64,000 nucleotides of DNA, from assembly GCF_037975245.1 (NCBI RefSeq), contig NC_092572.1, forward strand, positions 13,054,769-13,118,768. Reading direction: 5' to 3'. Position numbers and translations under genes: made by a program. Source of the DNA: Apostichopus japonicus. Its lineage: Eukaryota; Echinodermata; Holothuroidea; Aspidochirotida; Stichopodidae. Positions 1 to 12,500 of this stretch are shown one piece after another. The notes beneath the pieces are model-generated. The model made no database searches. It was not told the DNA's origin and saw only the letters and a list, made by a program, of their open reading frames with translations. Every line of letters starts with the position of its first letter. The first letter of the stretch is position 1.

Positions 1-510
1 AGACCCATGTCTTGATCCTAGTACTTAGTAGGCCCTATTCCATTTACTTTTGTAGGAATATTCTAACATGATCTATTCTAGCCAATGGTAGAATGTAGTA
101 TCCAGGTGCCTGAGCCCAACTGGTATCTGATAATTTAAGTCTTAAGTAGGTCTTACATATTTGTTAGGCCTCCCAAGGCTTAGTCTGAGTTGGCCTAGCC
201 TTTAAATTAGGCCTATAGTTTAACTATAGCCTACACCTACTTTGCCAAAATAGGCCTATAGCTTAGTACTAATATAATTCAGTAACTGTGCAAGCTTTTT
301 GTCACATACGGCCATTACGCTTGTACAACAAAACAACTGCGTAAATGTAAATGTAGCCGATGTCTGAATCAGGCAAGGCGTAGTATAACATCACATTGAT
401 ATATTAATAAGCAAAATGAAACAGATTGGGGTCAGAAAATCATTTCATCCCATTGTTGTCGTGAACCTAACACTGACTTGTCAAGGGACTTATAACACTA
501 GGATACAAAC

Positions 511-649
511 CTTCGCTGGTATCTACATTTGTCCCTTGTTGGATCGCCTCTGTCATATCTGTGTCTTTTTGATATCTCTCAAATAAATTCTGATTGTTAA
601 TTACGTTCATCCCTGTACCGACTGCGATATCATTTTGTTGATTTTCCAT
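511..649 (-). CDS. First coding exon of an unidentified gene (partial)
   Basis: The ATG is at 649-647 on the minus strand. 46 codons follow, plus one base, before a donor (GAAG|GTTTGT) at 510-509. The peptide starts MENQQNDIAVGTG and is polar, rich in Asn, Gln and Thr, with no signal peptide or membrane segment. Reading through the donor meets a stop at 467, so the exon could also be a short ORF. The rest of the gene would lie left of the window. I do not recognise the family. The short, polar, Met-initiated reading frame with a good donor is the only support. Confidence 0.45.
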
Positions 650-1824
650 GTAAATAGTGTCGCACAGTTGAGTTAATCCTGCGCTTTTTTAGCTTACAGT
701 AGCGCCATGTTTGTTAAAATCACAATGACCCTATTGTGACCTTGACTGAAAGTTCAAATAGAGGGCGGGGTTCCACATATTTGGACGTGTACACAGTTGC
801 ATTGCACTCTTCAGTAGCTGTTCGTTATTATTATGGGAGCTCTAGTATAACGATGAAGTTGTGTGGGAGTATCGGCTAAAATCGGAAATGAATGGTACTT
901 TTTTTTGTGAGGGGTAAGGGGAGTGCAGAATTTGTAGGGCTGAAAGTGGGAAGGAGGAACAAACCCAACGATTTTCTCTACATCTTATAACGGAGTCACC
1001 GGTAATGCACAGTAACCACCAAAATAAAACACATATACAGTTTATCACGTTGAAGGAAAGTACCTGATTCTGCTCTATGCGGAAGTGAAATATTTTACTT
1101 TCACTTGGGTTTCTGTTTCGTTTTGTGTTGATGGCAGTTAACTCTGAACAGTGTTAACGCACAAAGCAATACTAATATTAAGTTTGTGAGAAGAAAAATT
1201 ACTTTGTTATTTTATTTTTAAAAGGTCCCAAATGGCTGCCCTTTCTTTACTTAGTAACTGAAATTGCACTTTATGGGTAACAACAAGTATCAACATTTCA
1301 TTTGTGATAAAATGCAATTGTCCTATTGTTTATCGCTAAGGTACTTGAGGTACGCCGGGAGGGAAGGCACAGAGGATAATTAAATTATTTTCATTCAGTT
1401 TGAGGTACATGTGTAGGTCTCCCCCCCCCCCCCCCATCCACCCGCTCTACCGTAAGTCAAATCACACACCCACTATCTGGGGGTGGGTTGATTGGGAGCT
1501 AAGATCAAACTATCTCCAACATTTTCTTCGGTTAAGTTCAAAGCAGAAAATTTATATATTACTTGGCACTGAAAAACGTTTTGAGTGCTTATATAGGTAT
1601 AACACTACAATTAGAGCAGTGCACACCCGCTTGAAATTGTAGGAAAATAGCCCAAAACTGCCAATACGTATTGGTTTTTTGGGGCCATTTTCTGAGTGAT
1701 GATCACTCATTTTGATGTTTGGATATTGGAGAAGATGAAATAAGCTACTGATGGTCCAAAAATCTGAAGGATTGACGGTGATTTAAAGCATTTTAGAAAA
1801 TTCTTTGGTGAAGCATGAAGATTC
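650..1824. other. Intergenic, no gene seen
   Basis: This is the upstream flank of the minus-strand exon at 511-649. It is AT-rich and holds a C homopolymer near 1421-1434. Only short ORFs without domain-like composition occur. The promoter of the partial gene should lie near 650-850, but no clear TATA box is visible. Confidence 0.5.
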
Positions 1825-2356
1825 CGCAGCGAGCGCTGACAGATGGATCCGGGAGCACTATGCTAAAGTTTTAACTCTTCTAGCTCAAAATCTAAACGGT
1901 TATGAAGACAAACGTTGAATATGATTTGATAGCCCAAGCCATTAGTTATCATATGGGGGGGGGGGGAGGAGGGAGGGGAACTCATAGCGTTCATACCACG
2001 CCACTGGACCTGACATTTTCATGTGCTTCATTTGAAGGTGTATTCCGGGGGGTAACGTGATTTGACACTCAGTTTTTTACCGTATTTAGTGACCTCGCCA
2101 CGACCCGGCACATTGTAGTTCTCGCACCACAATTAATTGTTCCATTGACTTACACACTAAACTCGTCACTTTCAAGACCTGTCAAAGCACAGATAGAAGT
2201 GTTCAACTGATATATCCTCCGTACCCACCACATGATAACTGAGATCTTGGCCTATCATGGCACTTGCAAACTTCCATCATGACCGTTTAGATTTTGAGCT
2301 AGAAGAGGAGCAAGTTTAGCATATTGAACCCCACCCTTCCATCTGCTCGCTCGGAG
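1825..2356. repeat. Inverted repeat, about 80-bp arms around a 370-bp spacer
   Basis: The segment at 1825-1906 recurs in reverse complement at 2274-2356. The best shared block reads CTTCTAGCTCAAAATCTAAA and is followed by CGGT in both arms. Flanking parts such as GCGAGC..AGATGG also match, but with substitutions and small indels. The spacer contains a G run near 1957-1967 and no coding signal. It is probably a decayed non-autonomous transposon or a local inverted duplication. No target duplication was identified. Confidence 0.6.
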
Positions 2357-3628
2357 TAATGTCAACATTTAACCAAGATTTTATAAAATGGTTTATATCA
2401 CATTCGATCGTCCCTATCTTCACACTATCTGTACTTTAAATTATGCTCTTGTATATAAAGGCAGAACAAACAATGATGGTAACTGATAATATGCTTAAAC
2501 AAGCTTTACCTTAGGTACTTTTACCTCTTTTCTCTGACAATGGTTAACCTTTCGAGCGGATGAACACTACTCTAATTGTGGTTGCGGTACCTGTAGAGGG
2601 GGAAGTAAACATCAGCCTACATTCCATTCCACGGAATGCAAGAAAACCCCTCAGTTCAATATATAAATATTAGAAAAGGAAAGTCTAAACTTTCGAAGAA
2701 CATTTCAAGATGATGTCACATAACTGATATAGATATGTTGTTTTCACTGTGGCAATGTATAATCTATTTGATTTCCCCTTCAAGTGTCATACTGCATGTC
2801 AGCAACAGGAAAACCACTTTTAAAAAAAGGAATTTCCGTTTGGTGAACATGTTGAATCAAACTTTCCCTGTATTTATTTTAACGGTTGCAACGGTAATCA
2901 GATTGCAACGGTAATCAGAAATATATACAAAGGACCCTTTCAGATCCCCCCCCCCCACCCCTCTTTTCGACAAGTGAATGTTATTGAGCGATGTCAGTGA
3001 TGTTATCAACTTAATCCGAATCTTAGCATTAACTTATTTACATAAATACACATTTTAAGTACGGTACTTTAAATATCATATGCGAAAAATCGTCTCGAGA
3101 AAGTTTTAAGAATCATCGTTTTTTGTTTCGAAATTTCATATGAAGTTTTACTAGTCTAGGCGAGTGATACAGTAGTATTTGTTATAATATTTCAACATCG
3201 AAACCTGCCGAAGTGGAGTAAAAGAGGTTTGTAGACCTACCTTATTTCCTCGCACTTTATACCCAAGCTATTGGACACGCTAATCAAGTGGTATTAACGT
3301 GGGATCGGTGGGGTAGGCATTCATCCTTTTCAACCCAACACAAGCAAAATGAAATAAGTTATTTGCACAACTTACGTCTGAATTAAATATATAGATATAA
3401 TAGTCGAAATATACCTCACTTATAAGTGAAACATATTATTATTATTATTATTGTTATAGTTATGGGTATTATTATTTATCTCTAAAAGACTATTTGTGAA
3501 AGCCCACAAACACCCTACATTGGAGTGGATTTCAATGACCTTACGTCTCCTCATGGTTTCGCCAATGTACGTAAACAACACAAGATATAGCAAAACTATA
3601 TATTCAATTGATACATAAGTTACTATTA

Positions 3629-4162
3629 TACGGAAGCGTAGAAGAGACATTGCATTGACGAGTTACCAACTTGACAAATCGACAACTTTCTGCAAATTGA
3701 CGAGTTGTCGAGATAACGGATCTCGTCAATGCAACAATTTTCTGCAAATTGACGAGTTGCACACTTACTACCATCTCGACAAAACGACAAAATTCAGAAA
3801 ATTGACGTTTTGACGAGTTAACGGATCTCGTCAATGCATCAATTTTCTGCAAATTGACGAGTTGCACAGTTACTACCATCTCGACAAGATGACAAAATTC
3901 AGAAAATTGATGCATTGACGAGATCCGTTATCTCGTCAAAACGACAATTTTCTGAATTTTGTCATCTTTTCGAGATGGTAGTAAGTGTGCAACTCGTCAA
4001 TTTGCAGAAAATTGTTGCATTGACGAGATCCGTTATCTCGTCAAAACGTCAATTTTCTGAATTTTGTCACGTTACCATCTCGTCAACTCGTCAATTTGCA
4101 GATAATTGTCGTTTTGTCAAGTTGGTAACGCGTCAATGCAATGTCCCTTCTACGCTTCCGTA
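3629..4162. mobile_element. Foldback (MITE-like) element with 6-bp target duplication
   Basis: The element begins TACGGAAGCGTAGAAG and ends with its complement CTTCTACGCTTCCGTA. CTATTA directly flanks it on both sides (3623-3628 and 4163-4168), a perfect 6-bp target duplication. Nearly all of the 534 bp folds back: each arm is built from reused blocks such as TTTTCTGCAAATTGACGAG, CTACCATCTCGAC and AACGGATCTCGTCAATGCA, arranged as mirror images about a centre near 3895. The two long ORFs, one per strand, encode nearly the same peptide because of the symmetry, so they are not genes. A transposase is absent; the superfamily is unassigned. Confidence 0.85.
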
Positions 4163-6414
4163 CTATTAGTATTACTAACATGACAAACCAAACTTTGGTA
4201 TAAGAGCCGTGTATAGAGATATGTCGCTGATTGATATTATAATAGAGCGCCCTCTTCTGGAGTTTACACTGAGCCACATATATTTCATATAACACATACA
4301 TGTATCTATGGCTCTCACGCTTATTTGTGTATGATGTATCTGTGCTCAGACGTTTCATGTTCTTGTTACTATGACAGCAGAGCAATTCGTATGGGCAGGT
4401 AGAGTTGCAAAACGCCAGCTTGCTGAAATTACTAAAAGTTTCCTGAATTCATTTCCTGGAGCTTTCTGTTGACATTCAGAGGAGTAGTGAGTCAGAAGAA
4501 CACCTTCACTGTCATCCTCCTACTTCTAAGAGATGGTCAAATTAATATAAAATAATCATCATGACGAACGGTGGGGATTTGTTTTGGGGTTGGGGGGGGG
4601 GGGGGCGATGCACGATTACATAAAACATGGTTTAGAGTCTGAATTTGAGGTACATGAACAAGTTTGTGAAGAGGACATTTATACAATAGTATTTTCCTGT
4701 AACCTATGGACACCAAGTATAATGCCAGTAAATATAAATCTCTATACCTTAGCCGTGAGGAGTAGTAACACACCATTTCACGTGTAGGACTATATGCACT
4801 AGATATGTATATTCTACAGACGGATGTTCAGACAGATATTCGGGGGAATTCTTTTGCTTTTCTCTGAAGAACTATTTGGGGGGGGGGGGTGGGTATTAAC
4901 TTAGCTCTCACACGTATGGTAAGACATCCCACACACACTCACTCACACACACACACTGTCTGTCTGCCAGTAGGGTGGAGGTGTGTGAATGAGCCCACAC
5001 TGTAAAAACAAAAGGTAAACGTTTTCCCCCCAAAAAAGTGAAGAGTTGCTGCAACCAAATCGGGTTGTTTTCTCATTGCAAGTTTACTGCATGACTTTGA
5101 TCTCAAACCAGTTCAATTAAGCGAGTTTTCTGGTTAAAGTTCCCATAAATCGTTGCTGCAACCGAATATCGTTTTCTCTCTACTTAACTACAGTATATTT
5201 TTTATCAGAATGGTAAATGGTTCACTAATGTTTAAAGTCTTTTTCCTTCCCTGTTTTTAACCATTTTTTTAGGTTTACTTGACCGCAAAGAAATTTAAAA
5301 TTTCTCTCTCAGTTGGTGCACTTGCTACAGCACTTTGTACACATGTAATGACTGATGAAATATTGTTTTACTAGGAAAAATAACTATGGTTTACCATAAA
5401 CAATAACAATAACAAGGAAATGATTACACATCTCTTGCTGAATGGTTAACTTGATAAACAAACACCCATAAATAAAAGTAAACAAATACAAGCAGATGTT
5501 TATATAGTTTATGAAATAATTTAACGCTGATCATATAGCCTTTATTTTGTCTATTCGTTGTTTGAAACCACATTTTCCAGAAATCACTTTTTACAATTGA
5601 AGCTCCATATAGCACTAAAAGGAACTTCAACTAGTGTAAAATTTAAAATGAACCATACAAAGCAACAATAACGCAGAATCCAACAACCGTCAAGATATTA
5701 TACACATTAGTATAATACTAATGGACATAAAAGAAAGTCGTGAAATTTAATGAAATTAAAACATGCTTTCGTCAATTAGAGATCATTTGTTTCTTATTAT
5801 GTGTGTTACAGCTACAATATCATATCCTGTCAATAACCATTAACTTTCAACTGTAGAATACATGTTGTATCCATTCACGCATTGCACACATGCGCCCATA
5901 AATAGAAACACACACATACGCACACTCCCGCCCATACACGCTAACCCCCACGCATATGGTTACCAACCATACACGCACACATATAGATACCGTATATACG
6001 CACACATCAAATCAATACTTTAATAACGTTCATATAAACAGCAGTAAACATCAGGGTGCATGCGAAATCATGTGCACCTTGAAGGTTGGGAAAATGCTGC
6101 ATGAAATTAAAGAATAGCTTTTAGAAAACTTACACTCTTATAACGTTTAGAAATGTCGAACACACACTGTACACTATTCAACACACAGTGCTTTCCTCAA
6201 ACTTTACCCGCTGCACTTGAGTTTGAAATGATGCTGTTGAAAGCTGTTTGAAAACTGTTTAAATGTGCACATTACTATCTGATCAATATGCCACTTTCTA
6301 TGATTGATCATGAATATACAACTGGTATAAGCTCTTTTTTCTTGCATATAAACAAATTGTATCACTGGAATTTTACAAGATAGTAAGCAACCTATACAGT
6401 CATATTTCTAATGC
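4163..6414. other. Intergenic with microsatellites and homopolymers
   Basis: Contents are a G run near 4590-4604 and another near 4877-4886, a CA-rich tract at about 4920-4957, and loose CACA/CGCA-rich sequence around 5880-6010. No ORF here has recognisable protein character and no splice-linked exons were found. Confidence 0.5.
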
Positions 6415-6830
6415 TTACGCATTCTGTGTAAAAGTATATGGGCCTGACGTTTCGATCCTAGCAGGACCCTCTTCAGAGGCTGAATGACAAGTAACAGAAT
6501 CTACAAGGGACAAACTACGATACGATTTGTCAGGCGCTTCAGAGAGCTTGGGGCGAAAGCCCATCGTCTGGTAAAATTTAGACTGCGTGGTTGATTGAAC
6601 TGACAAAAATTGAGATTTTGTGGGCCGGGTCGGAGAGAAACGTGATGACAGCAATGGAAAATATCTTAAGGGAGGCGATGAGTGGTGGTAGGCTTCATAT
6701 GCATTTCTGGTGGTGGGCGATGAAAGGATTCGGAGGCTAGAATTTAAAGGGTTTTGTAGATATTTACGCCGGCCGGCGTCTAACCCCCCCCCCCCCCTAG
6801 GTCGCATAAGGACTACGGACGGCATTTTGA
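6415..6830 (-). mobile_element. Penelope-like element terminal remnant
   Basis: On the minus strand this segment ends with the same terminal block seen at 35040-35090 and 41440-41490: TTACTTGTCATTCAGCCTCT, then the hammerhead core, then GTCAGGCC. The surrounding sequence has a 139-codon open frame, but it reads straight through the ribozyme motif and has no domain, so it is not annotated as a gene. I read this as a terminal repeat or truncated copy. The left boundary is inferred only from loss of similarity. Confidence 0.55.
6442..6480 (-). ncRNA. Hammerhead ribozyme-type motif, copy A
   Basis: Read on the minus strand: helix I 5' strand GCCT, core CTGAAGA, helix II GGTCC-TGCTA-GGATC (one G-U pair), core GAAA, then AC/GT as a two-pair helix III with no loop, cleavage triplet GTC, and helix I 3' strand AGGC. 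All invariant core positions are present. The predicted cut lies between 6446 and 6445. Penelope-like elements are known to carry minimal hammerheads of this type, which probably act as dimers because helix III is so short. Activity is inferred. Confidence 0.7.
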
Positions 6831-8039
6831 CCATGATTTCCGTCTTTTCACATTGTGTCGCCTTGTGTACTATAGTACGTACCGATATGTATACCTGCTC
6901 AAATTTCGTGTCTTAGTTTTCGTGCATAGCGCTATAAAAAGCCATATATCGCATTCGTCGAGTAAGGTATCAGCTGAGTCGTGGTGACATACTGAGGAAG
7001 GGCCCGGTGGATTAGGGGTACATACGGGGGGGGGGGGGAGGGGATACAGCACTGGCTACCTGACCGATGTGAATTTGGGGTTCTGGGTAAATATGGGATA
7101 ACGACCAATTTATTCCCATTTTGATTATATATACTAATGGATACATGGAATTTCAATTGGAAAGGAGGAAGAGGGCCATATCAATTTGTTTCAATGGTAG
7201 AATCGCATTTCCACTGTCCATTTCACAGCTGTCAAAAGTCAAGCCAACCCAATGAATAATGTATATGTTGCCTCATTCTATATCCCGATTGGTTGAATGG
7301 TTAGGGCCTGTGCGTTTGCATATGTATACATGTACGTACGCGATAGTGATACCAAGCGCGCGCACACCTACGTAAACGAACGCACATGCACTGTGGACGG
7401 GTATTCAATGCGAGCGCATGCTACTCCACGTTATAGTATACTGCTACAACTACATGGAGGATTGCGCGTGATCTATGAATAGTCATTTTTGGAGCGTTTT
7501 TATTGCAAGGGTTTTAATCTGACTAGGTCCCTATGTAGGAGTGTCAGAAATGTAAAAGAAACGATATCATTGGTTAGTTTACACTATGATGTATTCAGTC
7601 AGCCATGTACTATGTCAATCCAGACAGTTTTGATTAAACAACGCGTGGTCAAAAGTTCAATCCTATTGCAAATACATGACATGGAAATTCATCCAGGTCC
7701 CTATGTTGAAACTTTCATTTTTATATTGTTTTTTCCCTCTAATCAGTAGTGTACACTTGGGTGCACATGAAAATCCATGTATTGAGTAATATCAGTCATG
7801 TACGACATCACACGAGCGCTCCCCAAAGTTCATGTCTGTGCAGTTTTCCATCGAACGGGATTTGCGTGTTCGGGGGACGCGCACAGTGTTGTATACGTGA
7901 AATGCGATAAAACACATTGATATGGTAATTGTCCATTGTGTCCTACCTGGCACTCGACACTGCTTGATTTGCCTAATATATGTTTCTAGCTGGTTCAATA
8001 CTAATGTACAAGGATAATTGTCCTAAATCTGTATCTGTC
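6831..8039. other. Intergenic, no gene seen
   Basis: A G run sits near 7027-7038. Several short ORFs on both strands lack domain-like sequence and splice continuity. Nothing else is supported. Confidence 0.45.
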
Positions 8040-8490
8040 ATTGACAAAACAAACAATTAGCTATACTTCAAACAATTAGGAACATTATACAAACAATTAG
8101 CTGAATTCATAAGACTAGCTAAGAATATACATAGTTCTAAAGATCACCCATTTCACTCCGAGTTCGGATCTCTCTGTGCAATAGAACCAGCAAGTACAAT
8201 CTACGTAATCCTACTATCTTGCCATCTTTTAGAATTATGCTTTTTAAGAACTCATTTATCTACAGAGCAGCCATTTATATTCAAAATGGGTTCTTAGAAT
8301 CTCTGTTATAATACTTTTAATCCTTAATCTTTAAAACTTCTATTCCTCTATCTTATTTCTTGTTTTTGTTCATGCTTTCATTTTTGTACATGTTTACGTC
8401 TTTTATGTATCACTTTTTTTATGTGTCCTATTTATAAATGTTATCATTTATACTGGAATAAAGAAATTGAAATTGAATTGAAAATTCAAT
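8040..8490 (+). mobile_element. 3' end of a non-LTR retrotransposon (LINE)
   Basis: An open stretch at 8183-8311 reads RTSKYNLRNPTILPSF, then RIMLFKNSFIYRAA, and ends in a stop. This resembles the C-terminus of CR1/L2-type LINE reverse transcriptase proteins, where a basic Lys-Ser-Phe-x-Tyr-Arg segment precedes the end. Upstream the frame is broken by a shift and stops. A 3' tail follows, ending near 8455-8480 in ATAAAGAAATTGAAATTGAA, typical of LINE tails with short repeats. The copy is truncated and dead. The 5' limit is approximate and the clade is not certain. Confidence 0.55.
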
Positions 8491-9089
8491 TAAGCTATAT
8501 AATCCGGAATGACTCTAGCACCTACGCTGTGCTAACATTTGTATGCAAATTTTCTCACCATCTAAGGTACAATGTCAGTTGAGATGCTCTGAGTTCTGTT
8601 GGAAATACGGACATGTCGCGTAAATGACTAGAGGAGAGGTTCAAATGAACAATAGAAACTAACCCCTTCCCCCTTTTCAGTTCCCGCCTTTAGAAATTCA
8701 GAGGTACGTGTACACGTCACCATTTGCAAGTCCGTCGGAAAGGGGAAGTGGAGACCCACTTACAGGCAAAAAAATGCCATGCAGTTGATATCTTTTGCAC
8801 ATGTGCATCGGTCGGTAGGAACCGACGATGTTGGTCGTCAAATGAGTCATATATAATGCAATGTCACATAAGGCTGGACTCGGGCTATAGTAGCGCAATG
8901 ATAGCTTCAATTATGACAGTGGTGATTAAAAGTCAGTTAGTTCTTGGAAGATCTTGGAAGATTTTGATGTATTTAATTTATTTATATTGCCAGAAATCAA
9001 CCCACTCCACCTATTATGTCAAAACCACAGTCAAAACACAAATTATATTTGGCTATATTGCTATATACCATTTTGTGTAAGTGACCTGT
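8491..9089. other. Upstream flank of the IkB gene
   Basis: No coding exon is recognised. The ORFs at 8698-8910 and 8724-9145 overlap on opposite strands and show no protein family character. Confidence 0.4.
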
Positions 9090-9178
9090 TGACGTCATCG
9101 TTTTACATGGGGAAACCCCTGAAAGTTCCCGACATTTCCCCCTAACATAAATATTAATTAGCATAAAAAATAGACCAA
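9090..9178 (+). promoter_or_regulatory. CRE, kappaB-like and CCAAT sites upstream of nuclear IkB
   Basis: A perfect CRE (TGACGTCA) lies at 9090-9097. GGGGAAACCCC at 9109-9119 contains GGGAAACCCC, which fits the kappaB consensus GGGRNNYYCC. Next to it, 9121-9130 is GGGAACTTTC on the minus strand, one base off a kappaB site. 9134-9142 is a third, weaker half-site (ATTTCCCCC). A CCAAT box is at 9174-9178. The cluster is 340-430 bp before the start codon of the IkB-like gene. IkB genes in other animals are NF-kB targets, so feedback control is the natural reading. It is not proven here. Confidence 0.6.
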
Positions 9179-9515
9179 TCAAAATGCAACTTTTCTTATC
9201 TGAAATGAATATTTATTAGAATTTTTCCTTCAGCTTGCATTTGATTGGATGTTCCGATCCCATTTCCAACAATATCACACAACGTACGCCTAAGTGGTTT
9301 ATGTACACACAGCACAAGATCGGAAGTACATACTTACATTACGACGTAACAAATAGTGTACTATCTTTCCACACAGCACGATACACATTACCTAAACTGA
9401 GCGAACCACTGAACGTGATAAAATAAAAAGTTGAAGGAATTTAATCCTTGATTTTCCAACAATATTGGTGTTTGTATATTTTGTTTTCCTTTGGATTTGA
9501 GAAACCTGCACTGAC

Positions 9516-12500
9516 ATGCCATCTATAGAATCTCTGTATCTGACGAACGAGAAAGCAGTGGACAGATGTACTGAAAATTCTCACGAATCAACGAAATCGT
9601 CGATCGACGATATCAGTAAGTAGAATTAACAACAGTAACAGGCTAGGCTTGCTTGTAAGCGGCTATGCTAGCCCAACTTTCCATACTTTTGGAATTAGTA
9701 CAGCAGACCTAAACAAACACGATTAAAGACTATACAGCCTCAGCTTATGGATTGTTAGGTCCAAACCTTAGACTTAACCGTTTAAATTCGATAAGTGAAT
9801 AATAATTGAATGTTTACGGTAATTGTGAATAGCCTAGCCCTATGTCAGTATGTATGATTGGTAGTATGGTACTGAACTCTTCCACACTCATTAGTATTAT
9901 TAAAGCAGCTACACCTGTAAGTGTAACCTAGGTAGGACCTTGGCTAAGTTGCCTATTAAATTTAAGGCTTAACATTATAAGTAGCCTACATGATGATGGG
10001 TATGCCATCCCAAATCAATTGTACAGTAGCACATACTGTATGCAAATATGTAAAGTTACAACAGACAAGGTGATTTTTGAAGCATGATCATGTTGGTTGT
10101 AACTAGGCGTAAAACACTGTTGAAAATGTACATAGCAAGAGTAGAAGACGATCTTGCAACTCTCTCCATTCCACCCAATTCAGTATGGCATACTGTAACT
10201 CCATTTGGTGTAAATGTTCAACAAACAGTTGAACTATCAAAGTATATTTTGCCTTTTTTCTGTGCAATAAATACTGTAAAATTTGCTGGCAATAACTGAG
10301 CCCCATGATGCATGATAAAAATCTTATCCAAGAATTGTATGCCCAGATACATCAGCTACCAGAACCACTTTTATTTACTGAGTTTGGTTTTTATTTGAAA
10401 AAAAAAGAAGAAGAAATATAAAGCAACAAAACTTTTAAAACACACAATATGGAAAAACTGCCCCACTATTTACTTGTTACAATAGACAATCACTGGTGTG
10501 ACAATACATACATTTGTTCTTTACCTTTTTCAAAATTCCACAGGCAGTGCAATTTTGAAGAAAAAAGTGAAGGAGCTAGATGAAAAGATGGAAGCTTTGA
10601 AAGAGGCAGTTGAAGTGAATGAGCTTGAGGGACCTGGAGATTGTGATACAGTGGTGATCGTCAAAATTGAAAACCCAGAAGAAAGTGAGGAACAGGAAGA
10701 GAACGGTTCCCTGTCCAAGAGACGGGAAGATGAAGCAGACGTTCAGGAGAGTGGAGTAGAGAAGGAGGAGGAAGAACCTGAAAAACTTGAGGATATTAAG
10801 AAAAATGGTGAAAACACTTCCAAACAGCCCAATGAGAAGTGGGATAACATTTGGGACAAGATCTGTCCAGACATCGACCAAGCCAAGAACAAGCTATTGA
10901 AGAAAAAAGTTTGTGCCCTTCTAGCTAAATGTGTCCCGAAGGGCGAAGATTTGTGTAAGAAGTTGGAAGGCATGTCACTCGGTGGTGATAAGAATGGGCT
11001 AAAGGCCAAAGGCCCAGGGCAGACCACGTACCACAATGCAGACATGTCCCCACAGTACTCACCGGCCTACTTGCACTCCCCGGGACAAATGACTACACTG
11101 TCGTCACCCCCTCACGAAGGTTCGGTGTTGCCGTCTTTTGCCATTCTCCAGAATGATATGAAAGTTAATTCGGGAGCAACGGATATGTACCAGTGGAACT
11201 TGGGTAACAACTACCACTCTGTATCACCCCCTAACATGTCATACCAAAGTGACCATTCCATATCTGACGTCGAGTGCAACATGAACCATGTCTCACCTCA
11301 GAGCCTAGATGACGGCCCACAAGACATCCCAACCGTCATGGCTCAGGCCATGTATTTGATCGTACCGGGAGACTCTCAGCCCACAGTCTGCAACCAGGAC
11401 CTTGTCAACCAGTGGGATTCCCCATCAGCATCCACATCCTCTCAGCACCAAGCATCTGGGATTGACGGTAGAACAGACTATGATGTCCAGACTTGGCCGG
11501 GTATGGACTCTCCATCCTCTGCCAGTTTCCATGGCAACCCACCGAGTGTCAGCTCCATCTCCGATGTGGACTCTGTCTTTGGTTCTCCCAGTCCGTACAA
11601 TAATCCAGAGATGTCACCAGCGTCCGCCGTCTCTGGTGGTTCGGCAGTTCACTCGCCGGCGCCCACACCTCCTTCGTCTTCCCAGTGGTATCCACCACAG
11701 ACCAGTGCGCCAGTGGCATCGGAGAGGTACATGACCATTACATCTAGCTCGAACATCAACTTTGGTGTTGTCCAAGTCCAGCGACCCTCCAACAGCTGCT
11801 CCAGTCCACCCCATCTGTTACAAGAAGTCAGTCCCGAAGCCCAGATTAGAAACATTGAGAAATATTTGAAAGAAACAGAACCGCAACATCAAGTGCTTCC
11901 TCCGATCGATAGTATCTTCCCCACTGGTCCATCCCACCCACGTAAGGCTCCCAGTACAATGCGGGCGACAAATTGCAACGCAACCCCTTACGCGAGACCC
12001 TCAAATGCCACGTCACCGAGGAGCTACACCGAGATTGGTCAAGTACCAGCTGTCACCCATCAACCGATAACCATCACAGAATCCCCACCGTTGTACTCTC
12101 CACCGAGAGAGGAGAATGCAGTTCAGACGTCCGGTTACGAGCAGTCCATACATCAACGGAACGCATTTAGATTGAGCGCAGACGAACTGTTACAGAGAGA
12201 CTGCTCTGACCCGTACGAAGGAGAGAAGTAAGTAGCTCCTGCGTAGGCAAGTTGTCCTTCATTCAACCATATTCTAATTTTTTTGGTCCCACCACAAATG
12301 ATATGTAAGCAATATTTATTATCGTAATGACCAGGTCACACAGCCCATTTTCAGTTCCTCAAAACTCCAGTCACAACGAGTGTTCCTTCTGTGTTCTCTA
12401 TTTCGCAGCATCTTGCAAAAGTTGATCTTGCATCAGAAGTCCGAACAGGCCATCGCGGTCATCCAGAGGATGGTACAACTCAGACTGGACCTGAATGCCA

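Noticed and set aside
3604-4169. Two opposite-strand ORFs of 103 and 84 codons with similar peptides
   Set aside because: They are mirror readings of the palindromic foldback element, with internally repetitive translation; there is no independent gene signal.
6415-6834. 139-codon ORF overlapping hammerhead copy A
   Set aside because: It reads through the ribozyme motif on the same strand and has no family features. Equivalent short frames (SEEDPARIETSG) occur at every copy of the terminal block.
10530-11855. Several ORFs of 60-110 codons overlapping the large IkB exon
   Set aside because: They are shadows in other frames of a 1,684-nt exon with matching splice phases at both ends.
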